Part shown: piece by piece, positions 17,501-26,511 of the stretch
Numbering within the stretch: the first letter of the stretch is position 1
How the letters are laid out: each line of letters opens with the position of its first letter
Assembly: GCA_964482325.1 (NCBI GenBank)
Contig: CAYZXD010000007.1
Location: forward strand, 1 to 64,000
DNA length: 64,000 nt
Source of the DNA: CAYZJV01 sp964482325
GTDB lineage: Bacteria > Spirochaetota > Spirochaetia > Sphaerochaetales > Sphaerochaetaceae
Direction: 5' to 3'
Position numbers and translations under genes: made by a program
Notes under the pieces: generated by a model
Told to the model about the DNA's origin: nothing
Database searches by the model: none
The model's input: the letters and a program-made list of their open reading frames with translations, nothing else

Positions 17501-18253
17501 ATGGGTGACAGGATTATTGGTTTTCATGCCATTGAAGAGGCTTTGAAGCAAGCCCCGCAGGGGAGTATTCTCTATCTCTGTCGGAATATGGAAAAGCGGA
17601 ACAACAAGTTGGAATCTCTTGCCCGTCAGAACCGGGCGGTCACCTTGCGCAAAATTGCGAAAGTTGAAATGGATCGAATGACACAACAAGCCGATCATCG
17701 GGGAGCGGTATTGGAATTGGGAAGTAGAGGTACCAGTACATCTGATTCAAAGAAGCAGATGACGGTAAGAAGTTTCCTTGAACAGCTTCCTGAGGATGCT
17801 CCTGCACTTATTCTTGCTCTTGACGGGATTACCGATGTGCACAACCTGGGAGCAATTCTTCGCAGTGCCGATCAGTTCTCCGTAGATCTGGTGCTCGTTC
17901 CTGAACGAAGGAGCGCTCAAGCTACAGATACCGTACAACGAATTTCTAGTGGGGCGTCCCAGTATGTACCCATAGCATCAGTTACGAATCTGGTGAGAGA
18001 AATTGAATTGTTGCAGAAGCATAATTTTTGGGTATATGGAGCTGATATGGCCGGTTCGTCCAGTTATGAGACGTCATTCCCGCCACGAACGGTATTGGTA
18101 CTCGGTTCGGAAGGTGAGGGGTTAAGTCAACTGGTACAGAAGCGATGTGATCATCATATTGCCATTCCTACTACTGGACACATCGATTCTCTCAACGTAT
18201 CGGTAGCGGCAGGCATTTTACTTTACGAATTCAGACGACAAACGAACCGTTAA
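17501..18253 (+). CDS. rlmB: 23S rRNA (guanosine-2'-O-)methyltransferase RlmB-type (SpoU family)
   Basis: 250 residues. The N-terminal substrate-binding domain (GFHAIEEALKQAP) is followed by the knotted SPOUT domain with the three family motifs: LDGITDVHNLGAILRSADQF, VLGSEGEGLSQLVQKRCD and IPTTGHIDSLNVSVAAGILLYE. CTAGGAG precedes the ATG. It follows dnaJ by 8 nt and may be co-transcribed. Exact target (rRNA or tRNA) cannot be fixed from sequence. Convergent with the PurD-like gene, overlapping by 4 nt. Confidence 0.88.
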   Translation: MGDRIIGFHAIEEALKQAPQGSILYLCRNMEKRNNKLESLARQNRAVTLRKIAKVEMDRMTQQADHRGAVLELGSRGTSTSDSKKQMTVRSFLEQLPEDAPALILALDGITDVHNLGAILRSADQFSVDLVLVPERRSAQATDTVQRISSGASQYVPIASVTNLVREIELLQKHNFWVYGADMAGSSSYETSFPPRTVLVLGSEGEGLSQLVQKRCDHHIAIPTTGHIDSLNVSVAAGILLYEFRRQTNR

Positions 18254-19515
18254 TCTTCAAAGAATCGATTACCGATATCATTGCGGTACCAAGCGCCATC
18301 AAATTTTACCGTATCGATGTATTGATAAGCCATCTTGTTCGCCTCAATGATATTCTGCCCAATCCCGACAATCGTTACATTACGACCTCCGGTAGTAACA
18401 GCCTTCCCGTCCTGATCCATCATTGCACCATAGAACACCATGGGCATCGTTTTTAATAGATTATTTCTGATAGTATTCGGAAGAGCAGAAACTTCCTTTC
18501 CAATGATGGGTTTATCGGGGTATCCTTCACTTGCTACCACGACGGCAACTGCCGATTTATGGGAAACTTCCAAAGTGAAATCCTTCACTCGGTCCTCATT
18601 CATGGCATCAAGAATTTCAATAATATCACTCTTGATGAGCGGGACAATGGCCTGGGTGGCAGGATCATTGAACCGTACATGATAATCGACGAGCACAGGG
18701 CCATTTGCCGTAAGGATAACACTGAATGTGAGGACTCCTTTATACGCAAATTGCTCAACCTGCATACCATACAACGTAGGCTCGATAATCAAATCGATGA
18801 TTTGCTGCTGTACCTGCTTTGGCAGTGGCACAGGGCATATGGAACCCATACCACCGGTGGCTGCACCGGAACTGCCCGCTTCGCTCTTCGTATAATCGGA
18901 ACAGAGGGGAAGCATCAGGTACCCGTTGTTGTCAGTAAATACGGTAATAGTCACAGAAAGACCATCGAGATGATTTTCCACTAACAAGTTATCGGTTTGC
19001 AGCATGCCGCGGCCAAAACTCATCAGGGTCTCATAATCTTTGGAATCGACCATGATTCTACTTGGAGCCATGGTATTTCGTTTTAATACAAAATATTCAC
19101 CTTCATGTCGCTTCAGGTACGTTGAGAGTGACTCCTCATCAGAAAACAGTTTATAGGGAGGAGTAGGAATATTATGGCGTGCTGTGAAATTTCGTGCGAA
19201 GTATCGGTCTCCTTCAAGTTTTAAGGCATTCCCTGGAGCTCCGAAGGTAGCAATTCCCCTACTGTTAAGATAATCGATGACTCCCGTAAATAATGGTGCT
19301 TCAGTTCCGACAAAGACAAAGTGAATATCGTGTTTCTGACAGGCTGCATACACCGATTCGGGAGATGATGGATCAACATCCCGTAGATTTTCTGCAATCG
19401 CGGCTGTACCAACATTACCCTGAGCAGCAAAGAGACCGCTGATGAGCTTGCTTTGAGAAAACAGCCAGGTCATTGCATGGTCTTTTGCCCCAGAGCCCAA
19501 TACCAGAACTCTCAT
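18250..19515 (-). CDS. purD: Divergent PurD-like ATP-grasp protein (phosphoribosylamine-glycine ligase family)
   Basis: 421 residues, the length and domain order of GAR synthetase: an N-terminal domain starting MRVLVLGSGAKDHA (usual GGREHA), a middle ATP-grasp domain and a C-terminal domain with TTGGRNVTIVGIG. Family landmarks remain: GATGGMGSICPVP near 218 and YHVRFNDPATQ near 278. Important residues differ. The usual nucleotide loop KADGLAAGKGV is replaced by K145-RNTMAPSRI, and the E-x-N magnesium-ligand pair of EYNVRFGDPE is D277-Y-H279. It may be a fast-evolving true PurD or a protein with another ligase activity. No other purine genes are nearby. GGAAGGAGAAAT precedes the ATG. Confidence 0.7.
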   Translation of the reverse strand: MRVLVLGSGAKDHAMTWLFSQSKLISGLFAAQGNVGTAAIAENLRDVDPSSPESVYAACQKHDIHFVFVGTEAPLFTGVIDYLNSRGIATFGAPGNALKLEGDRYFARNFTARHNIPTPPYKLFSDEESLSTYLKRHEGEYFVLKRNTMAPSRIMVDSKDYETLMSFGRGMLQTDNLLVENHLDGLSVTITVFTDNNGYLMLPLCSDYTKSEAGSSGAATGGMGSICPVPLPKQVQQQIIDLIIEPTLYGMQVEQFAYKGVLTFSVILTANGPVLVDYHVRFNDPATQAIVPLIKSDIIEILDAMNEDRVKDFTLEVSHKSAVAVVVASEGYPDKPIIGKEVSALPNTIRNNLLKTMPMVFYGAMMDQDGKAVTTGGRNVTIVGIGQNIIEANKMAYQYIDTVKFDGAWYRNDIGNRFFED

Positions 19516-19586
19516 TATTTCTCCTTCCCCCTCTTTTCGGACAATGAGAAAACTACCATGTAACGATTGGCAAGGTCAACTCGTGC

Positions 19587-20597
19587 TTACTCAAGCTCTT
19601 GTACGAGCTGTGCACATACATCTTCATAAGCAGCATAGGTGGAAGCTTTCACCAGTGCTTGTTTAGCCTGGGCCGCATGCGGGATTCCCTTCAGATATGA
19701 GGTGGCATGCTTTCTCATTTCACGACAGGCATGTTGTTCTCCCGTATTGGCCCCTGCCCGATGAAGATGGGCTAACAGTACCGAGACGCGTTCTTGAACC
19801 ACATGAAAATCCGGCAACTTCTGATGAAGCAGATAGGTCTTTGTGTCCTGGAAAATCCATGGATTGCCCAGTGCACCACGGGCGAACATAAGGCCATCAA
19901 CATGCGTTTGTCTCAGCATAGTTGCAGCTGCCTCATAGGTGAACAGGTCCCCAGATCCAAAGACTGGTACCGAAGGATACCGCTTGAGTACCCATTGTTT
20001 GAGATCATACAACGCATCCCAATCAGCAGTACCTGAGTATCCCATGGCTCGCGTACGGGCGTGCATGGTAATCATGGCAGCTCCTGCTGAAAGAGCAGCA
20101 TCTGCCGTATCATGATAATTGATGGATGATGCATCCCATCCCAATCGAATCTTGACTGAAACCGGCACAGATGTACGCGAAGTAATGGTATGCACAATAT
20201 CATAGATGGATTGCGGATCCTTTAACAGCGCTGATCCTGCACCTGTTTTGATCACTTTCGGAACCGGGCACCCGCAGTTAATATCGATGATCGTGGGGTT
20301 ACACTGGAGCAATGTGTCGAGGCTTCGTTCCACCACCGAAGCGGCGTGCATAAAAATCTGGATCGCCAGCTGATTTTCATTCTCTGCGCGTGCAGTCAGA
20401 TTTTTTGTTGCCTCACTCTCTCGGGCCAGACCTTCTGCGCTCACCATCTCGCTAAAGGTAAGATTAGCCCCGTGGTCGATACAGATAGAGCGAAATGCCC
20501 GGTCGGTATAGCCGGCGAGCGGGGCAAGAAAAAGATTCCCATCACAATGGACAGAACCGATTGTGACGGGATGGTATAGTTGCCGGTCAGATACCAT
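19587..20597 (-). CDS. dus: tRNA-dihydrouridine synthase (DusB-type)
   Basis: FMN-dependent reduction of tRNA uridines. From ATG 20597 the protein has 336 residues: TIM barrel with LAPLAGYTDRAFRSI, the catalytic Cys in DINCGCPVPKVIKTGAGSALL, KIRLGWD, HARTRAMGYSG and MFARGALGNPWIF. The reading frame runs upstream to an ATG at 20696, but that would overlap tatD by about 95 nt and adds residues unlike the family. The chosen start is 4 nt after the tatD stop, consistent with coupling; no strong Shine-Dalgarno is seen. Confidence 0.92.
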   Translation of the reverse strand: MVSDRQLYHPVTIGSVHCDGNLFLAPLAGYTDRAFRSICIDHGANLTFSEMVSAEGLARESEATKNLTARAENENQLAIQIFMHAASVVERSLDTLLQCNPTIIDINCGCPVPKVIKTGAGSALLKDPQSIYDIVHTITSRTSVPVSVKIRLGWDASSINYHDTADAALSAGAAMITMHARTRAMGYSGTADWDALYDLKQWVLKRYPSVPVFGSGDLFTYEAAATMLRQTHVDGLMFARGALGNPWIFQDTKTYLLHQKLPDFHVVQERVSVLLAHLHRAGANTGEQHACREMRKHATSYLKGIPHAAQAKQALVKASTYAAYEDVCAQLVQELE

Positions 20598-20601
20598 AAG
20601 G

Positions 20602-21384
20602 TTATTGATCTGTTTCGCTGATATGGAAGGCACGAAGACTGTTTTGGTAGAGTGCTTCAGCAGTCTCTTCAAGCGATAACTGTTTGATATCGGCAACCGC
20701 CTGTGCAGTTTCTACTAAGTAAGCAGGTTTGTTCCGTTTCCCCTTATATGCAGCTGGGACCATAAAAGGACTTTCCGACTCGATGAGTATCCGATCGAGC
20801 GGAAGATTTGCGATCGTTTCATGCAAATGCCGTACATTCTTATAGGTGATGTTTCCAGCAAACGAGAAGTACATCGGCAGATCAAGTGCTTCCGAGGCAT
20901 AGAGCCAGTCTTCGGAATAACAATGGAAGATGCCGCCTTTCTCACCAAGTCGGGTCTTGAGGATGTCGAGAATATCTCTTCCTGCTTCCCGGTTATGAAT
21001 AATTACCGGCATATCGAGGCTTCGCGCGATATCGAGCTGACGGATGAATAATTCAACCTGAGAGTTTTTATCCCCAAAATTCCGATAATAATCCAAACCG
21101 GTCTCACCAAGGGCAACAACCCGGTCGTACTTTGAAAATGTCTGGATCTTGTGTTCCCAATTCAGACCGGGGTTTGTGACCTCGGAGGGAGAAACTCCCA
21201 CCGCATGATACACCCCGCTGGCGGTCCGCAGGTTATCATATACCTGTTCAAAATCGTGCAGGCTGTTACAGATGCTGACAATATGAGCAACATCTTTTCG
21301 TTTCGCGAGCTGTATGATGAGCAACTGCTCCATCTGATCTTCATGTATCAGGCCGATATGGGCGTGAGTATCAAATAATTTCAT
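20602..21384 (-). CDS. tatD: TatD-family metal-dependent hydrolase
   Basis: 260 residues from ATG 21384, which is preceded by AGGAAAAACC. The metal-dependent hydrolase TIM barrel shows LFDTHAHIG at the N-terminus, ALGETGLDYYRN near 93, VIIHNREAGRDIL near 128, FHCYSED near 154 and LIESESPFMVP near 202. TatD proteins are 3'-5' DNA exonucleases or D-aminoacyl hydrolases. It is the first gene of the leftward unit with dus. Confidence 0.93.
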   Translation of the reverse strand: MKLFDTHAHIGLIHEDQMEQLLIIQLAKRKDVAHIVSICNSLHDFEQVYDNLRTASGVYHAVGVSPSEVTNPGLNWEHKIQTFSKYDRVVALGETGLDYYRNFGDKNSQVELFIRQLDIARSLDMPVIIHNREAGRDILDILKTRLGEKGGIFHCYSEDWLYASEALDLPMYFSFAGNITYKNVRHLHETIANLPLDRILIESESPFMVPAAYKGKRNKPAYLVETAQAVADIKQLSLEETAEALYQNSLRAFHISETDQ

Positions 21385-21433
21385 GGTTTTTCCTGACGTT
21401 GATAAGAAATATGTCTCTTGGAGACTATACAAG

Positions 21434-21462
21434 AAGATAGCACGAAGATATGTACCCGTCAA
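21434..21462 (-). promoter_or_regulatory. Promoter of tatD-dus
   Basis: On the minus strand: TTGACG (21462-21457), 17-nt spacer, TATCTT (21439-21434), about 50 nt before the tatD ATG. Confidence 0.5.
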
Positions 21463-21475
21463 GGTGGATTTATAT

Positions 21476-21504
21476 TTGACAATTTTGCCCTCACATGGTA
21501 GCTT
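21476..21504 (+). promoter_or_regulatory. Possible promoter of ricT
   Basis: Perfect TTGACA (21476-21481) followed after 17 nt by a weak TAGCTT (21499-21504). Its -35 lies 13 nt from that of the opposite tatD promoter. Confidence 0.35.
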
Positions 21505-21557
21505 AGGATAGGCTTTCTGGGTATAATGTTTTCCAGTAAAAGCAAATAAGGAAATTC

Positions 21558-22715
21558 ATGAGAAAAGATAGAAAACATCATGGTGACCAGCATGGAGAGC
21601 CTCAGCAGAAGAGGAATTCCCAGCGGCCCGAATATGGATATGTGTATCTGATAAAGAATCCCTCCTCAAACGAGTTGACCGTTTGTGCATCGGATGATCA
21701 GATTGAGCGCGGTGCTCATGTCATTGCTCCTTCCCGGTATGGTCTCGACTACGGAATGGTCGTCGGATCTGCCATGGATATGGGGCAGTATGAGCCCGGT
21801 TCCACCGAGTTTCAGGGAGCCTGTCTCCACGGGGAGCCCTTGGAAGAGAGAGAGGGAGAGGGGGAACTTCTCGCAGTGGGAGAGCCTGGAGAAGAGCTCG
21901 GAGAGGCGGACCCTCCCTATCTGGCCTCTGGAATAGTGTACGAAAAAGAGGAGCGGGAACCCTGTTCAGGATGCACCGGCTGCAATCCGGCGAAACACCA
22001 GTACCGAAACGAGAAGCCGGTCAAGCTAACTGGTGAAATCGATTGGATAGACCGAATCGCCACACAGGAGGATCATGCCAGATTCCTAGAGCTCAGTGCA
22101 ATGGAGGACGAGGCGCTCGTGCTCTGCAGAGAGAAAGTACTTGCGCACGGATTAGATATGAAGTTGGTCTCGGCACACTATCTTTTCGGTGAGCCGAAAG
22201 TGATCTTCTTCTTCACTGCAGCAAATCGTGTGGATTTCAGAGATCTGGTGAAGGATCTCGTCTCAGTCTTCCGGATTCGTATCGAGTTGCGTCAGATTGG
22301 GGTGAGAGATGAATCTCGAGTACTCGGGGGGCTGGCTGTCTGTGGTAGAGATTTCTGTTGTCATGCCATCACGGACAAACTCAATCCGGTATCCATCAAG
22401 ATGGCTAAGGAGCAGAACCTCTCTCTGAACTCCACGAAAATATCGGGTCCCTGTGGGCGATTACTGTGTTGCCTCTCGTACGAATACGACTTCTATCTTG
22501 AAGAAAAACGGCATCTGCCGCAGGAGGGGAGTAGACTGAAGATTCAACATGAACTCATGAAGATTTCGGAAGTGAACATTCTCTCTCGTAAGATTTCACT
22601 GATTGGGTCAGAGGGTAGGCATCTCACCATTCCATTCACCGCAGTTTCTTATAATGAAAACAACTCTCGATGGGAAGTGGACCGTGGCTATCTAGACGAA
22701 TTTCTCTCAAACTGA
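21558..22715 (+). CDS. ricT: PSP1/RicT-family protein with Cys-rich insertion
   Basis: 385 residues. RicT (YaaT/PSP1) works with RicA and RicF in mRNA maturation and binds Fe-S clusters in B. subtilis. The family core is clear: YVYLIKNP early, then DFRDLVKDLVSVFRIRIELRQIGVRD, CGRDFCC, NPVSIKMAKEQNLSLNSTKISGPCGRLLCCLSYE. Between the N-terminal beta domain and the core lies an extra ~70-residue segment, Glu/Gly-rich and ending in CSGCTGC (about 136-142). The first 25 residues are charged and probably disordered. GAAATTC and AAGGAAATTC lie before the ATG. Confidence 0.9.
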   Translation: MRKDRKHHGDQHGEPQQKRNSQRPEYGYVYLIKNPSSNELTVCASDDQIERGAHVIAPSRYGLDYGMVVGSAMDMGQYEPGSTEFQGACLHGEPLEEREGEGELLAVGEPGEELGEADPPYLASGIVYEKEEREPCSGCTGCNPAKHQYRNEKPVKLTGEIDWIDRIATQEDHARFLELSAMEDEALVLCREKVLAHGLDMKLVSAHYLFGEPKVIFFFTAANRVDFRDLVKDLVSVFRIRIELRQIGVRDESRVLGGLAVCGRDFCCHAITDKLNPVSIKMAKEQNLSLNSTKISGPCGRLLCCLSYEYDFYLEEKRHLPQEGSRLKIQHELMKISEVNILSRKISLIGSEGRHLTIPFTAVSYNENNSRWEVDRGYLDEFLSN

Positions 22716-22729
22716 TACAAACTATTGTA

Positions 22730-22758
22730 TTGACCGATATTACGGAGTATGGTATTTT
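22730..22758 (+). promoter_or_regulatory. Promoter of rpsT
   Basis: TTGACC (22730-22735), 17-nt spacer, TATTTT (22753-22758), 74 nt before the rpsT GTG. A second TATAAT at 22803-22808 has no good -35. Confidence 0.5.
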
Positions 22759-22831
22759 GTGTATCCGTTGGTTCAGAGATACAAATAATTCCCTTGAACT
22801 TATATAATTGATAAACCGTTGGAGGTATTAC

Positions 22832-23104
22832 GTGTTCAACACCAGTTCAGCTGCTAAAAGAGAGCGCCAGAACGAGAAGAGAAGATTACGGAACCGAGAG
22901 ACAAAGAGTGCAGTGCGCACTGCAGTCAAGAAGTTCCAGCTTGCTGTTCAGACTCAGGATAAGGATCTTGCAAAAGAGAAGCTAGATTATGCTATTAAAC
23001 TGATCGACACTGCCGGTTCAAAGGGCGTGTTTCATGCCAATACCGTCTCTCGAAAGAAATCAAGACTTTCTGCTCAGTACCAGGGATTGGCCAAGGCCGA
23101 GTAA
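22832..23104 (+). CDS. rpsT: 30S ribosomal protein bS20
   Basis: 90 residues. Start at GTG 22832, placed by GGAGGT at 22821-22826; the upstream in-frame codon at 22808 would precede that site. The sequence is the usual basic helical bundle: SSAAKRERQNEKRRLRNRETKS, then LIDTAGSKGVFHANTVSRKKSRLS. hup follows 41 nt later. Confidence 0.96.
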   Translation: MFNTSSAAKRERQNEKRRLRNRETKSAVRTAVKKFQLAVQTQDKDLAKEKLDYAIKLIDTAGSKGVFHANTVSRKKSRLSAQYQGLAKAE

Positions 23105-23145
23105 CCGAAGTACTACTGATTCTGAATTCATTAAGGAGTAGGTCC

Positions 23146-23460
23146 ATGGCAAACAAAAAACTAACAAAAGCTGAGATTATTGAGAGCATACAGGCCAAGC
23201 TTGGTCTGAATCGTCCCGATGTTCATAGCGTGATTGATGAATTCTTTGAAGAAATCAAACGCGGATTGGAAGAAGATCGGGTGATTGAATTGCGTGGCTT
23301 CGGTACTTTTGAAGTGAGAACTCGAAAAGGCCGAGAACGGGCACGAAACCCAAAGACCGGAGAGCTGGTTGCGGTGGATACTCATGGTGTCGCAATTTTT
23401 CGGCCTGGAAAAGAATTGAAGGATTTTGTCTGGAAACTCAGACAGAACGGCGATAAGTAA
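23146..23460 (+). CDS. hup: HU/IHF-family DNA-binding protein
   Basis: Histone-like DNA-bending protein, 104 residues, slightly longer than E. coli HU. LTKAEIIESIQAKLG forms the first helices; the DNA-binding beta arm is RGFGTFEVRTRKGRERARNPKTGELV; it ends in FRPGKELKDFVWKL. AAGGAGTAGG precedes the ATG. The next gene (lnt) starts just after its stop. Confidence 0.95.
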   Translation: MANKKLTKAEIIESIQAKLGLNRPDVHSVIDEFFEEIKRGLEEDRVIELRGFGTFEVRTRKGRERARNPKTGELVAVDTHGVAIFRPGKELKDFVWKLRQNGDK

Positions 23461-23470
23461 CTTAACTGCC

Positions 23471-25111
23471 GTGGAATTGCACAGAAGAAGAGGATTCACC
23501 ACATACGTCGCGGAAATCCTGGTCCTCTTGGGAACGGCTCTGCTGTTTTCATTCGCGTTTCCGGGATTCCTCTCAGAGAAGGGGATTGGAGTAATTGCCT
23601 TTTTTGCTCTGATTCCCCTCTTTGCAGTTATCCGTCAGACCAGTTGGAAAGCAATCTGCTTCTATGGGTTCCTCTTCGGATTCTCCTTCTATACCCTATT
23701 CAATTATTGGCTCACCACTTTCCATCCGCTTGCTATCCTGCTGGTCCCCATTATCAAGGGTGGGGAGATGGTGATGCTGTTTCCTGCACTCAAGGCAGCA
23801 GATCGGTATTTTAAACGCTGGGGGTTTGTCGTACAGGCAATTATCTGGGTTGCATACAGCTATCTGAGTCAATCCTGGTTTGCCGGCTATCCCTACGGAA
23901 CGATCAGTTCGGCTGTCTACACCTTTCTCCCATTTATACAGATTGCTGATTTTTCGGGTATCTGGGGTATTACCTTCATGATGATTCTTCCTCAGGCATT
24001 TTTTGGCAGGTATGTTGCCGATCAATACGCAGGAGCTCATCAGCGTATGGTAACCTTCCTCGGTTCCTACCGGATACCCGTTATCCTGTATGGCATTGCG
24101 ATGGCCGGCATCTTGATCTATGGGTGGATAACGCTTGCTCAGTGGGCTGATCGAGAACCCGATCAGAATTGGCGAGTGGCTACGGTGCAGCATAATGCCG
24201 ATTCCTGGAAAGGTGGGTATGCAACCTATAAACGGAATTTTAATAATTTGCGTACGATGAGCCTGCAGGCTCTGCAGGAAAATCCTGATATGATCATCTG
24301 GTCCGAAACTGCTTTCGTTCCTTCGGTTCACTGGCACACTACGTATAAAACTGATGAGGCTACTGCCGATCTTGTCGATGAATTTGTCACATTCGGCAAG
24401 TCGCTTCCTGTTCCGCTGCTCACGGGGAATCCTGAGGGTGTACTTGATGATCCCTCTGCTCCTCCACTGAATCCTGATGGATCATGGAACCGAAAAGATT
24501 ACAACACGGTAATTATGTTCGAAGGTGGAGAGATACGAGAGACGTATCGCAAACAGCATCTCGTTCCGTTCACTGAACACTTCCCATACGAAAAACAGCT
24601 GCCATGGTTATATAATCTGCTGTTAGCAAATGATTATAACTGGTGGGAAAAGGGATACGATCCTGTGGTCTTTGTAACTGACGAAGGAGTGCATTTTTCC
24701 ACTCCGATCTGTTTTGAAGATGTGTTCGGGTATTTATCTGCCGGATTTGTGAGAAACGGTGCTGATGTGATTGTAAACATGACCAACGACAGCTGGTCGG
24801 GTGCGGTATCTGCAGAAATGCAGCATCTTGCCCTAGCCGTCTTCCGCTCAATAGAGAACCGAAGAACCACAGTGCGGGGAACCAACTCGGGTATTACTGC
24901 AGTTCTGCTTCCCACCGGTGAAGTGGTTGATCCCATGGAGCCGTTTACCCGCGGTTGGCATATCTATGACGTTCCCGTCTACGACTCTGATGCGTTTACT
25001 GTGTATACCCGGTATGTCGATATCCTCGCTTACGCCTGTATATATGCATCAGCAATTCTCCTGATCTTCGGTTTTGTCAGACACCTTATACGCAGGAGAA
25101 AGGAATCCTAG
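23471..25111 (+). CDS. lnt: Apolipoprotein N-acyltransferase
   Basis: Adds the third acyl chain to lipoproteins in the inner membrane. 546 residues from GTG 23471 (an in-frame TTG at 23426 would overlap hup by 35 nt; both lack a good ribosome-binding site, so the start is uncertain). The N-terminal half has at least six membrane helices; the periplasmic nitrilase-like domain has the E-K-C triad in WSETAFVPSV, RKQHLVPFTEHFPY and ICFEDVFGYL. A last membrane helix (VDILAYACIYASAILLIFGF) anchors the C-terminus. Confidence 0.93.
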   Translation: MELHRRRGFTTYVAEILVLLGTALLFSFAFPGFLSEKGIGVIAFFALIPLFAVIRQTSWKAICFYGFLFGFSFYTLFNYWLTTFHPLAILLVPIIKGGEMVMLFPALKAADRYFKRWGFVVQAIIWVAYSYLSQSWFAGYPYGTISSAVYTFLPFIQIADFSGIWGITFMMILPQAFFGRYVADQYAGAHQRMVTFLGSYRIPVILYGIAMAGILIYGWITLAQWADREPDQNWRVATVQHNADSWKGGYATYKRNFNNLRTMSLQALQENPDMIIWSETAFVPSVHWHTTYKTDEATADLVDEFVTFGKSLPVPLLTGNPEGVLDDPSAPPLNPDGSWNRKDYNTVIMFEGGEIRETYRKQHLVPFTEHFPYEKQLPWLYNLLLANDYNWWEKGYDPVVFVTDEGVHFSTPICFEDVFGYLSAGFVRNGADVIVNMTNDSWSGAVSAEMQHLALAVFRSIENRRTTVRGTNSGITAVLLPTGEVVDPMEPFTRGWHIYDVPVYDSDAFTVYTRYVDILAYACIYASAILLIFGFVRHLIRRRKES

Positions 25112-25112
25112 C

Positions 25113-26387
25113 ATGACACAACAACGTACCACAGTTTCTCTGTGCATCATCGGGACTGAAATTACGCGCGGTATCATTGCCGATAAGCATGGTAATCTGC
25201 TTTCGAGAGAGTTGACCAATCTGGGATATGAAGTGAATCGGATTATCATCGTACCGGATGACGGGTCACTTGAATCAATGCTTCGCCAGTGTGCACATGA
25301 AGCCGATATCATTGTTCTTACAGGGGGGTTAGGCCCAACAAGTGATGATATGACCAGACAGGTCGTTGCTGACCTTGCCCAGGTTCCCCTAGTCCAGAAT
25401 GATGAAGCTTATCAGAAGCTGTATGATCGAATTGGAGATCGAATTCACGGAGCAAATCAACGACAAGTATGTTTTCCTGAAGGGTTCCGGGTGATTCCCA
25501 ATGCTCAGGGGACTGCCCCCGGGTTTACCGGCACCATTAAAATCTCTGATGAACATTCCGTGACGTGTTATGCTATGCCGGGTCCACCTGTCGAAATGCA
25601 CGCTATGCTGTATACTTATGTGCTTCCCGAACTTGCTCAGGCTGCGGGAATTACACCGCATGGACGAGATGAATACGCCTGCTTTCTCACCCCTGAATCC
25701 AAACTGGAGGAAGTCTGTTATGCTACAGCGGCACCCGGTATTCTCTGGGGGACCCGGGTACAAGAGTACCGCATCAGTCTCTATGTAAGTGGAGCAAGTG
25801 AATCAGATCGGCAGAAAATGGCAACAGCAGCTTCCCGGAAGTTGGGGACTGGATTGCTGGTACAAGGAGATCTCTCTGTTACACAGATGCTGAGTGATCT
25901 GCTTCGAAAGCGTGTCATGCATCTGGCAACCGCAGAGTCCTGTACCGGTGGCCTCGTGGGGAAAATGATGACTGATCTGCCTGGAAGTTCCGATTATTAT
26001 TGGGGTGGGGTAGTCTCGTATAAAAATGATGCAAAGCACAAGCTGTTAGGAGTACCGGAATCTCTCATCACTACCTATGGAGCGGTTTCAGAGGAGACGG
26101 TGACCGCTATGGCAGAAGCGGTACGGAAACTATCCGGAGCGGAAGTGTCAGTAGCAATCTCTGGAATTGCTGGACCGGAGGGAGGTACTGAAGATAAGCC
26201 AGTGGGAACCGTGTGCTTCGGCTTTTCCGGCAGTGATCGTCCTTCAGTGGCACTTCGACTCCATTTCAGTTCTTATGGGCGGTCTTCAGTGCGAAGAAGA
26301 GCTGCTGTTGCAGCACTCTTACTTACCTACTTCTACGTAAAAGGGGACCACTTGCTTGACATCACTGCATCCTGGCAATATATTTAG
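25113..26387 (+). CDS. cinA: CinA-family protein (nicotinamide-nucleotide amidase / MoCF-like)
   Basis: 424 residues. The N-terminal MoCF-like domain (TEITRGIIADKHGNLLSRELTNLGY, LTGGLGPTSDDMTRQVVA) and the C-terminal amidase domain (LATAESCTGGLVGKMMTDLPGSS, SYKNDAKHKLLGV, SGIAGPEGGTEDKPVGTV) are both present, so this is the full two-domain form. Such proteins recycle pyridine nucleotides. ATG 25113 is 2 nt after the lnt stop with AGGAGAAAGG upstream; the earlier TTG at 25074 lies inside lnt. Confidence 0.92.
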   Translation: MTQQRTTVSLCIIGTEITRGIIADKHGNLLSRELTNLGYEVNRIIIVPDDGSLESMLRQCAHEADIIVLTGGLGPTSDDMTRQVVADLAQVPLVQNDEAYQKLYDRIGDRIHGANQRQVCFPEGFRVIPNAQGTAPGFTGTIKISDEHSVTCYAMPGPPVEMHAMLYTYVLPELAQAAGITPHGRDEYACFLTPESKLEEVCYATAAPGILWGTRVQEYRISLYVSGASESDRQKMATAASRKLGTGLLVQGDLSVTQMLSDLLRKRVMHLATAESCTGGLVGKMMTDLPGSSDYYWGGVVSYKNDAKHKLLGVPESLITTYGAVSEETVTAMAEAVRKLSGAEVSVAISGIAGPEGGTEDKPVGTVCFGFSGSDRPSVALRLHFSSYGRSSVRRRAAVAALLLTYFYVKGDHLLDITASWQYI

Positions 26388-26478
26388 AGTATCCAGCAGG
26401 TTTACGTCCCACGTCAGCACGAGAGTACCTGCGAAATCATACACGAGTACATAATGGCTACAACGCCATCTGGTTCGC

Positions 26479-26490
26479 ATCCCTAGGGAT
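26479..26490. promoter_or_regulatory. Palindrome upstream of rho
   Basis: Perfect 12-bp palindrome ATCCCTAGGGAT, with CG/CG outside after one mismatch, 22 nt before the rho ATG in a 124-nt leader. With no loop it is more likely a protein-binding site than an RNA hairpin. Significance unproven. Confidence 0.3.
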
Positions 26491-26511
26491 ACGACTCTTT
26501 GGAGATTATCA

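Noticed and set aside
23696..24337. 213-codon frame antisense to lnt
   Set aside because: Opposite a clear lnt gene, no ribosome-binding site or family pattern.
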